64,000 bases of DNA, taken from DATBLY01 sp963705545. Lineage in GTDB: Bacteria; Actinomycetota; UBA4738; HRBIN12. The stretch covers positions 372,001 through 436,000 of the forward strand of contig CAVPJX010000001.1 of assembly GCA_963705545.1 (NCBI GenBank), given 5' to 3'. A program made the translations under genes and the position numbers. Within the stretch, counting starts at the first letter, position 1; each line of letters begins with the position of its first letter. The notes below the pieces were generated by a model. It searched no databases. It was not told the DNA's origin and saw nothing but the letters and a program-made list of their open reading frames with translations. Positions 24,957 through 31,810 of the stretch are shown here, piece after piece.

Positions 24957-26671
24957 GGCTGGCCGAGCAGATGGGGCGGGAGCGTGACCTCGTCCGCCGG
25001 GGCGATCCCGAGGCGTTGGATCGCGTAGCGTGCGACCTGCTGGAAGAGCGGACCGGCCGCGACGCTGCCGTAGATCGTCGTCGGCTCGTCGATGAACGCG
25101 GCGACCACCACGCGGGGGGCGGACGCGGGCAGGAATCCGATGAACGACGCCACGTACCGCTCGCCGTAGCCGCCACCCGCCTCCGGCTTCAGGGCGGTGC
25201 CGGTCTTGCCGGCGACCTGGTAGCCCTGGATCCGGGCGGTCGTGCCCGTGCCATCCTGCACGACCAAGGCCAGCATCTCCGTCATCAGGTCCGCGGTCGC
25301 CGAGTCGATCACCCGGTGGGTCCGGGGCGGTGGCGCCGTGCGCACCTCCCCGTCGGGGAGCCTCGTCGCACGCACCAGACGCGGCTGGATCCAGACGCCT
25401 CCGTTCGCGATCGTCGCGTAGACGCTCGCCATCTGCAGCGGCGTGACCGTCATCCCCTGCCCGTAGGAGAACGTCGCGAGGCTCGTGTCGCTCCAGTCGT
25501 CGAGGGCCGGCAGGACGCCGCGGCTCTCACCCGGGAACCCGACCCCCGTGTCCTCGCCGAAGCCGAACCTCCGCAGGAAGTCATCGAGCCGATCCCCGCC
25601 CATCCGCTCGGCCACCTTGGCGATCCCGATGTTGCTGGATTGGGCGATGATGTCGCTCAGCAGCATCGTCTGCACCGGATGCGCGTGCGAGTCGTGGATC
25701 GTGAACTCCCCCACCCGCATCGCGTCGGGCACCTGGAAGCGCTCCGACATCGAGACGGTGCCGGTTTCGATCGCGGCCGCGGCGGTGACGACCTTCAGGA
25801 CGGACCCGGGCTCGAACGCATCCGTGATCGCCCGGTTCCGCCACACGTCCGGATCGACCTCGGCGAACCGGTTCGCGTCGAACCCGGGCACGGATGCCAT
25901 CGCGTAGACGTCGCCCGTCTTCGGGTCCATCACGACGATCGTGCCGGCTTTCGCTTGGTTCGCCACGACCGCCGCCGCCAACGCCTCCTGCGCCTGGAAC
26001 TGGATCTGCCGATCCAGCGTGGTGATCAGGTCGACACCGTCCACCGGATCGCGCTCCACGTTCTCGCCCTGCGCGATCGGTTGTCCGTTCGGCGCGAGCT
26101 CGGCGGTGCGCTCCCCCGGGATGCCGGCGAGCTCGGTGTCCCACTCCTGCTCGAGCCCCGCGAGGCCGACGCCGTCCACCCCCACGAACCCCAGGACCTG
26201 GGCGGCGAGCGATCCGGCCGGGTAGTACCGCTTCGGGACCCGAAGGTAGCCGATCCCGGGCAGCTGGAGCTGCTCGATGCGGCGCGCGACGTCTTCGTCC
26301 ACCTGTCGGGCGATGTAGGTGAACGTCCCGTCCGCCGTGAGGTCCGGCAGAAGGGTCTTCGGTTTGACCTCGAGGATCGCGGCGATCTGCGCGGCCTCTC
26401 CGACCGGATCGGTCACGAGGCGCGGGTCCGCGTAGATGTCGCGGGCGTCGAGCGAGATCGCGAGCGGGGCCCCATGCCGGTCGCGGATCGCACCGCGCTC
26501 GGCCGGGAGCGGGACGGTCCGCAGCCGGTGATCGAGCCCGTACTGCGCGAGCGTCTGGCCGTCCTGCACGCGGGTTCCCTGCAACGTGGCCAACCGCACG
26601 ACGATGCCGGCGAACGCGAGCAGCATCACCGCGAGCAGCGCGATCAGTCGGTGGGTGGGGAAGCGCCGCAC
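24953..26671 (-). CDS. ftsI: Septal peptidoglycan transpeptidase FtsI (PBP3, class B)
   Basis: 572 residues. A short cytoplasmic tail and one membrane helix (about 9-28) lead into a PBP dimerisation region with RGAIRDRHGAPLAIS. The transpeptidase domain has SxxK at 290-293 (EPGSVLK), SSN at 345-347 and KTGT at 489-492, all intact. It crosslinks septal wall with FtsW. No PASTA domain. GTG at 26671, 7 bp after the ftsL-like stop. Confidence 0.96.
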   Translation of the reverse strand: MRRFPTHRLIALLAVMLLAFAGIVVRLATLQGTRVQDGQTLAQYGLDHRLRTVPLPAERGAIRDRHGAPLAISLDARDIYADPRLVTDPVGEAAQIAAILEVKPKTLLPDLTADGTFTYIARQVDEDVARRIEQLQLPGIGYLRVPKRYYPAGSLAAQVLGFVGVDGVGLAGLEQEWDTELAGIPGERTAELAPNGQPIAQGENVERDPVDGVDLITTLDRQIQFQAQEALAAAVVANQAKAGTIVVMDPKTGDVYAMASVPGFDANRFAEVDPDVWRNRAITDAFEPGSVLKVVTAAAAIETGTVSMSERFQVPDAMRVGEFTIHDSHAHPVQTMLLSDIIAQSSNIGIAKVAERMGGDRLDDFLRRFGFGEDTGVGFPGESRGVLPALDDWSDTSLATFSYGQGMTVTPLQMASVYATIANGGVWIQPRLVRATRLPDGEVRTAPPPRTHRVIDSATADLMTEMLALVVQDGTGTTARIQGYQVAGKTGTALKPEAGGGYGERYVASFIGFLPASAPRVVVAAFIDEPTTIYGSVAAGPLFQQVARYAIQRLGIAPADEVTLPPHLLGQP

Positions 26672-26678
26672 CGGCCGG

Positions 26679-27137
26679 TCACCCTCGCTCGGGTCTCGCC
26701 ACGCCGGGGACGGGCAGGATCGCGACCCGGTCCGGCGTCACCATCCCTTGGGAGTCGGCCCAGTCCGCGAGCCTCCCCGGTGCCGACGAGGTGGCGAGCT
26801 GCTTCACGAGGACCTCGTGTCGTTCCGTGAGCTCGGTCAGCTCGGACCGTACCGCGTGCATCGCGAACGCCGTCTGGGCGAGCATCGCGTTCAGCGCGAC
26901 GACGCCCACGATCATCGCGATGATCACCGTCGCCGAGAAGAGCCAGAACACGGGGTGGGGCCCGCGGCGCGCCCGCCGACGAAGCTGGGGAGGGGTAGCG
27001 GTCCGCGGGCGCGCCGCGGTCGTCCGCGCGGGAGCCGGCGGACGGATCGGACCCGTGACCGGTCGCCCGGAGGGCGCGCGCCGGGTGACGCGCGGCTCGG
27101 GTCCGGTCGCGGGAAGCTGGGGGGCCGGGACGCTCAC
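26679..27137 (-). CDS. FtsL-like divisome protein
   Basis: 152 residues. A Pro/Arg/Thr-rich cytoplasmic region (1-60), one membrane helix (about 63-83) and a short extracellular coiled coil (MHAVRSELTELTERHEVLVKQL), the architecture of FtsL/FtsB. Sequence identity is low as usual for the family. The call rests on topology and position between rsmH and ftsI. GTG at 27137 overlaps the rsmH stop as GTGA. Confidence 0.8.
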   Translation of the reverse strand: MSVPAPQLPATGPEPRVTRRAPSGRPVTGPIRPPAPARTTAARPRTATPPQLRRRARRGPHPVFWLFSATVIIAMIVGVVALNAMLAQTAFAMHAVRSELTELTERHEVLVKQLATSSAPGRLADWADSQGMVTPDRVAILPVPGVARPERG

Positions 27138-28024
27138 GCCGCCTCCGGGAGCCGTTCGGCCGCGCGGAGCTTCGCGGCGCGCGCCCGGGGGTTCCGCGCG
27201 ATCTCGGCCGCGGAGGCGACGACCGGCTTCTTCGTCAGCCGCCGGACCCCTGGGTCGTCGCGGAACACGCCCTTGACGACCCGATCCTCGAGGGAGTGGT
27301 AGGAGATCACGACCATGCGGCCACCGGGGACGAGGAGGTCGACCGCCTGAGGCAGGGAGGCGGCGAGCTCCTCGATCTCCCGGTTGACCGCGATGCGGAG
27401 CGCCTGGAACGTCCGACGCGCGGGGTGGGGGCCCCCCGGACGTCGTCCCACGGCGCCCACGACGACGGCGGCGAGCCGATCCGTGGTCTCGATCGGCTGG
27501 AGCCGGCGGGCGTCCACGATCGCCTTGGCGATCCGCCGCGAGCGGCGCTCCTCGCCGAGGCGGAAGATCAGGTCGGCGAGCTCGTCCTCGGGGAGCCCGT
27601 TGACCAGGTCGGCGGCGGACGGTCCGACGTCCGGAGCGTCGGCGCCCTCCATCCGCATGTCGAGCGGTCCGGGGTTGCGGAAGCTGAACCCACGACCGCC
27701 CTCGTCGAGCTGCATCGACGACACGCCCAGGTCGAACAGCACCCCGTCCACCCGTCCCCCGACGGCGTCCGACCCAACCTCTGAGAACCGAGCCCGCAGC
27801 GGGCGGAAGCGCTCGCCGAACGGCGCCAGCCGGCGGGCCGCGTACGCGAGGGCCTCCGGGTCGCGATCCACGCCGATCAGCCGTTGCGTGCCACCGCGCA
27901 GCAGGGCCTCCGCATGGCCACCCGCCCCGAGCGTCATGTCGAGCACCCGATGACGCCCCCCGAGGAAGCCCATCACTTCCTCCGCCATGACCGGCGTGTG
28001 CGGGGCATCGCTCGGTGCTCCCAC
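27134..28024 (-). CDS. rsmH: 16S rRNA (cytosine-1402-N4) methyltransferase RsmH (MraW)
   Basis: 296 residues. It methylates N4 of C1402 in the ribosomal P site with S-adenosylmethionine. HTPVMAEEVMGFL, DMTLGAGGHAEALL, GVDRDPEAL, FDLGVSSMQLDEGGRGFSF, DMRM and ISYHSLEDRVVK are the family signature. GTG at 28024 lies one base after the stop of the 40-residue membrane ORF that separates it from mraZ. Confidence 0.96.
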   Translation of the reverse strand: MGAPSDAPHTPVMAEEVMGFLGGRHRVLDMTLGAGGHAEALLRGGTQRLIGVDRDPEALAYAARRLAPFGERFRPLRARFSEVGSDAVGGRVDGVLFDLGVSSMQLDEGGRGFSFRNPGPLDMRMEGADAPDVGPSAADLVNGLPEDELADLIFRLGEERRSRRIAKAIVDARRLQPIETTDRLAAVVVGAVGRRPGGPHPARRTFQALRIAVNREIEELAASLPQAVDLLVPGGRMVVISYHSLEDRVVKGVFRDDPGVRRLTKKPVVASAAEIARNPRARAAKLRAAERLPEAA

Positions 28025-28025
28025 G

Positions 28026-28148
28026 TCAGCCTAGGTGCCCGGCCAGCAGGCCCACACCGATCGACGCCAGGATCGTGAGCGCGGTGATGCCGATCAACGA
28101 GAGCGTCTGGCGTACCTCGGTGGCGAGCTTGTGGGGTCGATCGATCAC
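28026..28148 (-). CDS. 40-residue single-helix membrane protein between mraZ and rsmH
   Basis: A GTG at 28148 overlaps the mraZ stop as GTGA and opens 40 codons ending one base before the rsmH start. GAGGAGGCAACC upstream supplies a ribosome site inside mraZ. The product has a basic/charged N terminus (VIDRPHKLATEVRQT) and one strongly hydrophobic helix (about 16-37) ending HLG. Both junctions match the tight coupling seen elsewhere in this operon, which argues it is a real gene rather than spacer. No homologue is recognised. It is too short to be FtsL, which has its own gene downstream. Role unknown; a divisome or membrane-associated microprotein is inference. Confidence 0.7.
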   Translation of the reverse strand: MIDRPHKLATEVRQTLSLIGITALTILASIGVGLLAGHLG

Positions 28149-28579
28149 GGTTGCCTCCTCGGCTCGAGCGCGCCGGCGCGGTATGCGCCGGCGAACGTGT
28201 CCTGGTAGCGCTCGAACGCGTCTCGGTCCCAGATCTCCATGCGATCGCGGACCCCGAGGACCACGACCTCTTTGGTGATCCCCGCCGACTCGCGCAGGCG
28301 CTGCGGGATCGTCACCCGTCCCTGCGCGTCGAGCTTCGCCTCATCGGAGGAGCCGAAGAACATCCGCGCGTACGCGCGGCCGTCCGCATCGGCCAAGGGA
28401 GAAGACGCGACCTCGTCGCTCCGCCGCTCCCACTCGGCCCTGGGGAAGCAGAACAGGCAGCCGTCCTGCCCGACCGTGAGCCACGCGCCATCGGCGAACG
28501 CCTCACGGAATCGAGCCGGCAACGACACCCTGCCCTTGGGGTCGAGCGAGTAGCTATGCGTGCCGAGCAGCTCGGCCAC
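28145..28579 (-). CDS. mraZ: Transcriptional regulator MraZ
   Basis: 144 residues. Two AbrB-like SpoVT swapped-hairpin domains: LLGTHSYSLDPKGRVSLPARFR and KLDAQGRVTIPQRLRESAGI. MraZ binds direct repeats in its own promoter and represses the dcw operon. The GTG at 28579, just after GGGGAGGA, gives the canonical N terminus; an upstream ATG at 28675 would add residues outside the family. Repeats matching an MraZ operator lie at 28597-28633. Confidence 0.95.
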   Translation of the reverse strand: MAELLGTHSYSLDPKGRVSLPARFREAFADGAWLTVGQDGCLFCFPRAEWERRSDEVASSPLADADGRAYARMFFGSSDEAKLDAQGRVTIPQRLRESAGITKEVVVLGVRDRMEIWDRDAFERYQDTFAGAYRAGALEPRRQP

Positions 28580-28596
28580 GCCTCCTCCCCTCTTGC

Positions 28597-28641
28597 TCCA
28601 CTGAGTCCCACGTTTATGCCACCAGCGCTCCACCGCGTCAA
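28597..28641 (-). promoter_or_regulatory. mraZ/dcw promoter with four GTGG direct repeats
   Basis: On the minus strand TTGACG (28636-28641), a 17-bp spacer and CATAAA (28613-28618) form a good promoter with a start near 28606. Four direct repeats GTGGA, GTGGC, GTGGG, GTGGA occupy 28629-28633, 28618-28622, 28607-28611 and 28597-28601, at 11, 11 and 10 bp periods. This one-face spacing resembles the TGGGN repeats bound by MraZ. Confidence 0.65.
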
Positions 28642-28682
28642 TCGAAGATGCGACCGAACTGCTGTTCGGTCGCATCCTCGAT
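28641..28682. repeat. 42-bp near-perfect inverted repeat upstream of the dcw promoter
   Basis: Arms of 13 bp (GATGCGACCGAAC / GTTCGGTCGCATC, 28647-28659 and 28664-28676) flank TGCT. After one mismatch the pairing continues 5 bp on each side. It lies between the HNH gene stop and the mraZ -35. It could be a terminator hairpin for the HNH gene, though a weak T-run follows. Its core CGAAC-N4-GTTCG also matches the LexA half-sites. Confidence 0.75.
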
Positions 28683-28784
28683 CATCCGCGGTGGGCGGCT
28701 CGCGTCGGCCCGGGACGACCGGGGCAGGGTCAGGAACGGCGTGACCGAGGGTGAGCGGGGGTGCGAAGGGAACCGGAGAACGTG

Positions 28785-29264
28785 CTAGAGGTAGGGCTCC
28801 CAGCCGGGTTCGAGCCGGCCGATCGTCAGGCGGAAGCCGTCGGTCGGCGCGAACGGGAGCCGCCGGAGGCGGAAGCCCGCTTCCTGGGGCGTCCGATTCT
28901 CCTTGCGCGCGTTGCACCGCCTGCACGACGCGACGACGTTGTCCCAGGTATGCGTGCCGCCGCGAGAGCGCGGGATCACGTGGTCGAGGTTCTCGGCGGG
29001 TGCGGCACAGTACTGGCACGACCACTCGTCGCGGGCGAACACGGCCCGCCGCGTGAGCGGCGCGTGCGGACGGTACGGGACGCGTACGAAGCGGCGGAGC
29101 CGCACGACCGATGGGGCCTCGAGCGTGATCCGTTCGGCGTGGAAGACCATCCCGTTCGAGGCGACGACCTCCGCCTTCTCCTTCAGGACGAGGACCACCG
29201 CCCGGCGCGCGGGGACCACCGCCAGGGGCGCATCCGAGGCGTTCAGGACCAGGGCTCGTCCCAT
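28785..29264 (-). CDS. HNH endonuclease-family protein (zinc-ribbon type)
   Basis: 159 residues. The N-terminal MGRALVLNASDAPLAVVPAR and VVLVLKEKAEVV are typical of the short actinobacterial/cyanobacterial HNH family. The nuclease core has CQYC (83-86), DHVIPRSRGG (94-103), WDNVVASCRRCN (107-118), giving the four zinc cysteines and the catalytic His95 and Asn109. The biological target is unknown; such genes are common single-copy chromosomal genes, not obviously mobile here. ATG at 29264 fits the family N terminus. Confidence 0.9.
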   Translation of the reverse strand: MGRALVLNASDAPLAVVPARRAVVLVLKEKAEVVASNGMVFHAERITLEAPSVVRLRRFVRVPYRPHAPLTRRAVFARDEWSCQYCAAPAENLDHVIPRSRGGTHTWDNVVASCRRCNARKENRTPQEAGFRLRRLPFAPTDGFRLTIGRLEPGWEPYL

Positions 29265-29600
29265 CGTCAGGGCAGTGTATCCGGCATCCTTTCGCACGGG
29301 GCTTCCCGACGATCCGCAGGGACGATCGGTGCGGGAGGTGCTTGCCCCTCACGGATCACACCGGTGTAATACCTGCGAGGGCGGCGGGTCGTCCCAGACG
29401 TGATGCCTGAAGTTGCGAACAGGGGCCGCGCGGGGCGTCCGCGATCCGGGCTCCGACCCGCCGCCACCTCGATCCCACCCCCGCATCGGTCCGAGATTGC
29501 GGGAACTTGCGCTCCTTCGTCCGTGGTCGGCCGCCGAGGCGCGACCGCGGGAACCCTGGGCCGATACCCGCCGTAAGATGGTTGCCCGTCCCGGCCGGAG
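29265..29600. other. Divergent intergenic region, HNH gene / MoxR operon
   Basis: 336 bp with no convincing ORF. It contains a 10-bp palindrome ACACCGGTGT (29357-29366) and, for the plus-strand operon, a TAAGAT -10-like element at 29574-29579, 21 bases before the moxR-like start. A GGGAAC about 18 bp upstream of it resembles an ECF-sigma -35 but is weak evidence. Nothing else is recognised. Confidence 0.5.
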
Positions 29601-30581
29601 GTGAAGGTGGAGGTCCGACAGCGCCCACAGGAGTGGCAGCGGTTCGCCGCCCGATTCCGCGAGATCGAGGAGAACGTCGAGCAGGTCGTCCGCGGGAAGC
29701 ACGCGGAGATCCGGCTCGCCCTCGTCGCGCTGGTCGCCGAAGGTCACCTGCTGATCGAAGACGTCCCGGGCGTGGGCAAGACGATGCTCGCCAAGGCGAT
29801 CGCCCGGTCGATCGACTGCTCGTTCCGTCGGATCCAGTTCACCCCGGACCTGCTCCCTACGGACGTGACCGGGGTGAACGTCTTCAACCAGGAGCACGGC
29901 GATTTCGAGTTCAAGCCGGGGGCGATCTTCGCCAACATCGTGCTCGGCGACGAGATCAACCGGGCGAGCCCCAAGACGCAGTCGGCGCTGCTCGAGTGCA
30001 TGGAGGAGCGCCAGGTGACGGTCGACACGATGACGCACCCGCTCGGGACGCCGTTCATGGTGATCGCGACGCAGAACCCGATCGAGCACGAGGGAACCTA
30101 TCCGCTCCCGGAGGCCCAGCTCGACCGGTTCGCGATGCGCCTGTCCATCGGTTACCCCGACGCCGACGTGGAACGCGAGATCCTCGCAAGCCACACGAGT
30201 GGCGAGCCGCTCGGCGACATCGGGCCCGTGACCGACGCCCCCGGGGTGGCCGAGATGATCGAGCAGGCTCGCCTGGTCCACGTGGCCCCGGCGATCCGCG
30301 CCTACATCGTGAGCCTCGTGGAGGCGACCCGCCGGCACTCGGACGTGTACCTCGGCGCGAGCCCGCGCGCCTCGATCATGATCCTGCGAGCGAGCCGGGC
30401 CGTGGCCGCAGCGGACGAGCGCGACTACGTGATCCCCGATGACGTGAAGGCGCTGGCGCTCCCGGCCCTCGCCCACCGCATCATCGTCACGGCGGACGCG
30501 GTGATGACCGGCCGCTCCACCGAGGTGGTCCTCCAGGAGATCTTGGACTCCACGCCGGTCCCGGTCCTGGACGGTTCCTGA
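29601..30581 (+). CDS. MoxR-family AAA+ ATPase
   Basis: 326 residues. Walker A DVPGVGKT (54-61), Walker B LGDEINRA, and sensor motif ATQNPIEHEGTYPLPEAQLDRF typify MoxR. These ATPases act as chaperones that mature partner proteins, often with von Willebrand A proteins. It heads a three-gene operon with DUF58 and a transglutaminase, a very common arrangement of uncertain substrate. Start uncertain: GTG at 29601 used; GTG at 29607 sits at better distance from GGAGG. Confidence 0.94.
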   Translation: MKVEVRQRPQEWQRFAARFREIEENVEQVVRGKHAEIRLALVALVAEGHLLIEDVPGVGKTMLAKAIARSIDCSFRRIQFTPDLLPTDVTGVNVFNQEHGDFEFKPGAIFANIVLGDEINRASPKTQSALLECMEERQVTVDTMTHPLGTPFMVIATQNPIEHEGTYPLPEAQLDRFAMRLSIGYPDADVEREILASHTSGEPLGDIGPVTDAPGVAEMIEQARLVHVAPAIRAYIVSLVEATRRHSDVYLGASPRASIMILRASRAVAAADERDYVIPDDVKALALPALAHRIIVTADAVMTGRSTEVVLQEILDSTPVPVLDGS

Positions 30582-31810
30582 TGCTCGCCGGCCGCGGCGT
30601 CGTCGTCGCGGTGGCCGGTCTCGCGATGTGGCTCGTGGCGCGCCTGATCGGTTCGCCCGGGCTGGAGGTCATCGGCCTGGGGCTCGCGGCGCTGCCGCTG
30701 ATCGCGGGCGTCTTCGTGCGTTGGAACCGGCAGCGCGTCACGGTCCGCCGCCGGCTCTCGGACGTTCGCGTCCAGCCCGGCGCGCGGGTGACCGTCGAGG
30801 TCGAGGTCGAGAACCGCTCCCCGGCCACCACGTCGTTCCTGCTGTTCGAGGATCGGCTGCCGAGCGCGCTCGGTCGCTCCGCTCGCCTCGTCGTGTCGGG
30901 CGTGCCGGGGCGCGGCGTGCAGCGCGCGAGCTACACGCTGATCCCACAGGTACGCGGGCGCTACCCGATCGGACCGATGACCCTCGACGTGACCGACCCG
31001 TTCGCGCTCACCCGGCAGCGGCTCGAGTTCGAGGACCGGGACGAGCTGCTCGTTACCCCGGAGGTCGAGGACCTCCTCGGCACGCCGGACTCCCCCTTCG
31101 GCGTCCAGGTGGGTTCCTCACGCGCGAAGCATCTGTTCCGCGTCGGCGAGGAGTACTACACGATGCGCCAGTACCAGGAGGGCGACGACCTCCGCCGGAT
31201 CCATTGGCCGAGCGTCGCGCGGACGGGACAACTGATGATCCGCCAGGATGAGTCGTCGCGGCGGTCGACCGGCCTGGTGTTCCTGGACACCCGCGACTAC
31301 GCCCTCGGGCAGATCCACGGCGCCGCGTTCGAGCGCGCCGTCTCGGTGGCCGCGACGCTCGGGGTGTTGCTCGTGCGCGGCGGTTTCACGCTCCGCCTCG
31401 CGACGGCCAGCTCGGCGCCGGCACCGCTATCCGAGGACCGATTCCTCGAGTCCTTGGCCGGGATCTCTCACGTCTCGGTCCGGTCGATCGGGCCCTCGCT
31501 CGCCCACCTTCGGGCCGGCGCCTCCGCGGACACGACGCTCGTGTTCGTCTCCGGACCGCCCCTCCCCGAGGAGCTGACGTCGATCCTGCGCAGCGGTTCG
31601 GCGTTCGGCCCGAAGCTCGCCGTGCTGATCTACCCGGTCGACCCCGACACGCTGCCGCCCGAGCGGCAGGCCCAGCTCGAAGGACGCGCGACGCAGGCCA
31701 GGCTCGCCCTCACGCGGGCCGGCTGGGACTGCATCGTGCTCCCACCGTCCGTCCGATTGAGGGATCGATGGAACGCGCCCAGGGAACGTCTCCTCGCGCC
31801 CAGCGGCTGA
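30581..31810 (+). CDS. DUF58 membrane protein
   Basis: 409 residues. Two membrane helices near the N terminus (about 5-22 and 27-46), an immunoglobulin-like region, then the DUF58 signature REYQEGDDLRRIHW-like segment at EYYTMRQYQEGDDLRRIHWP followed by a VWA-like fold with TGLVFLDTRD. Partner of MoxR ATPases. The ATG at 30581 overlaps the moxR-like stop (TGATG). The last 43 bp overlap the next gene. Confidence 0.92.
   Translation: MLAGRGVVVAVAGLAMWLVARLIGSPGLEVIGLGLAALPLIAGVFVRWNRQRVTVRRRLSDVRVQPGARVTVEVEVENRSPATTSFLLFEDRLPSALGRSARLVVSGVPGRGVQRASYTLIPQVRGRYPIGPMTLDVTDPFALTRQRLEFEDRDELLVTPEVEDLLGTPDSPFGVQVGSSRAKHLFRVGEEYYTMRQYQEGDDLRRIHWPSVARTGQLMIRQDESSRRSTGLVFLDTRDYALGQIHGAAFERAVSVAATLGVLLVRGGFTLRLATASSAPAPLSEDRFLESLAGISHVSVRSIGPSLAHLRAGASADTTLVFVSGPPLPEELTSILRSGSAFGPKLAVLIYPVDPDTLPPERQAQLEGRATQARLALTRAGWDCIVLPPSVRLRDRWNAPRERLLAPSG

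Noticed and set aside
29551..29579. GGGAAC with CGTAAG read as an ECF-sigma promoter for the moxR operon
   Set aside because: Only a loose match at one site; a plain TAAGAT -10 explains the region as well.
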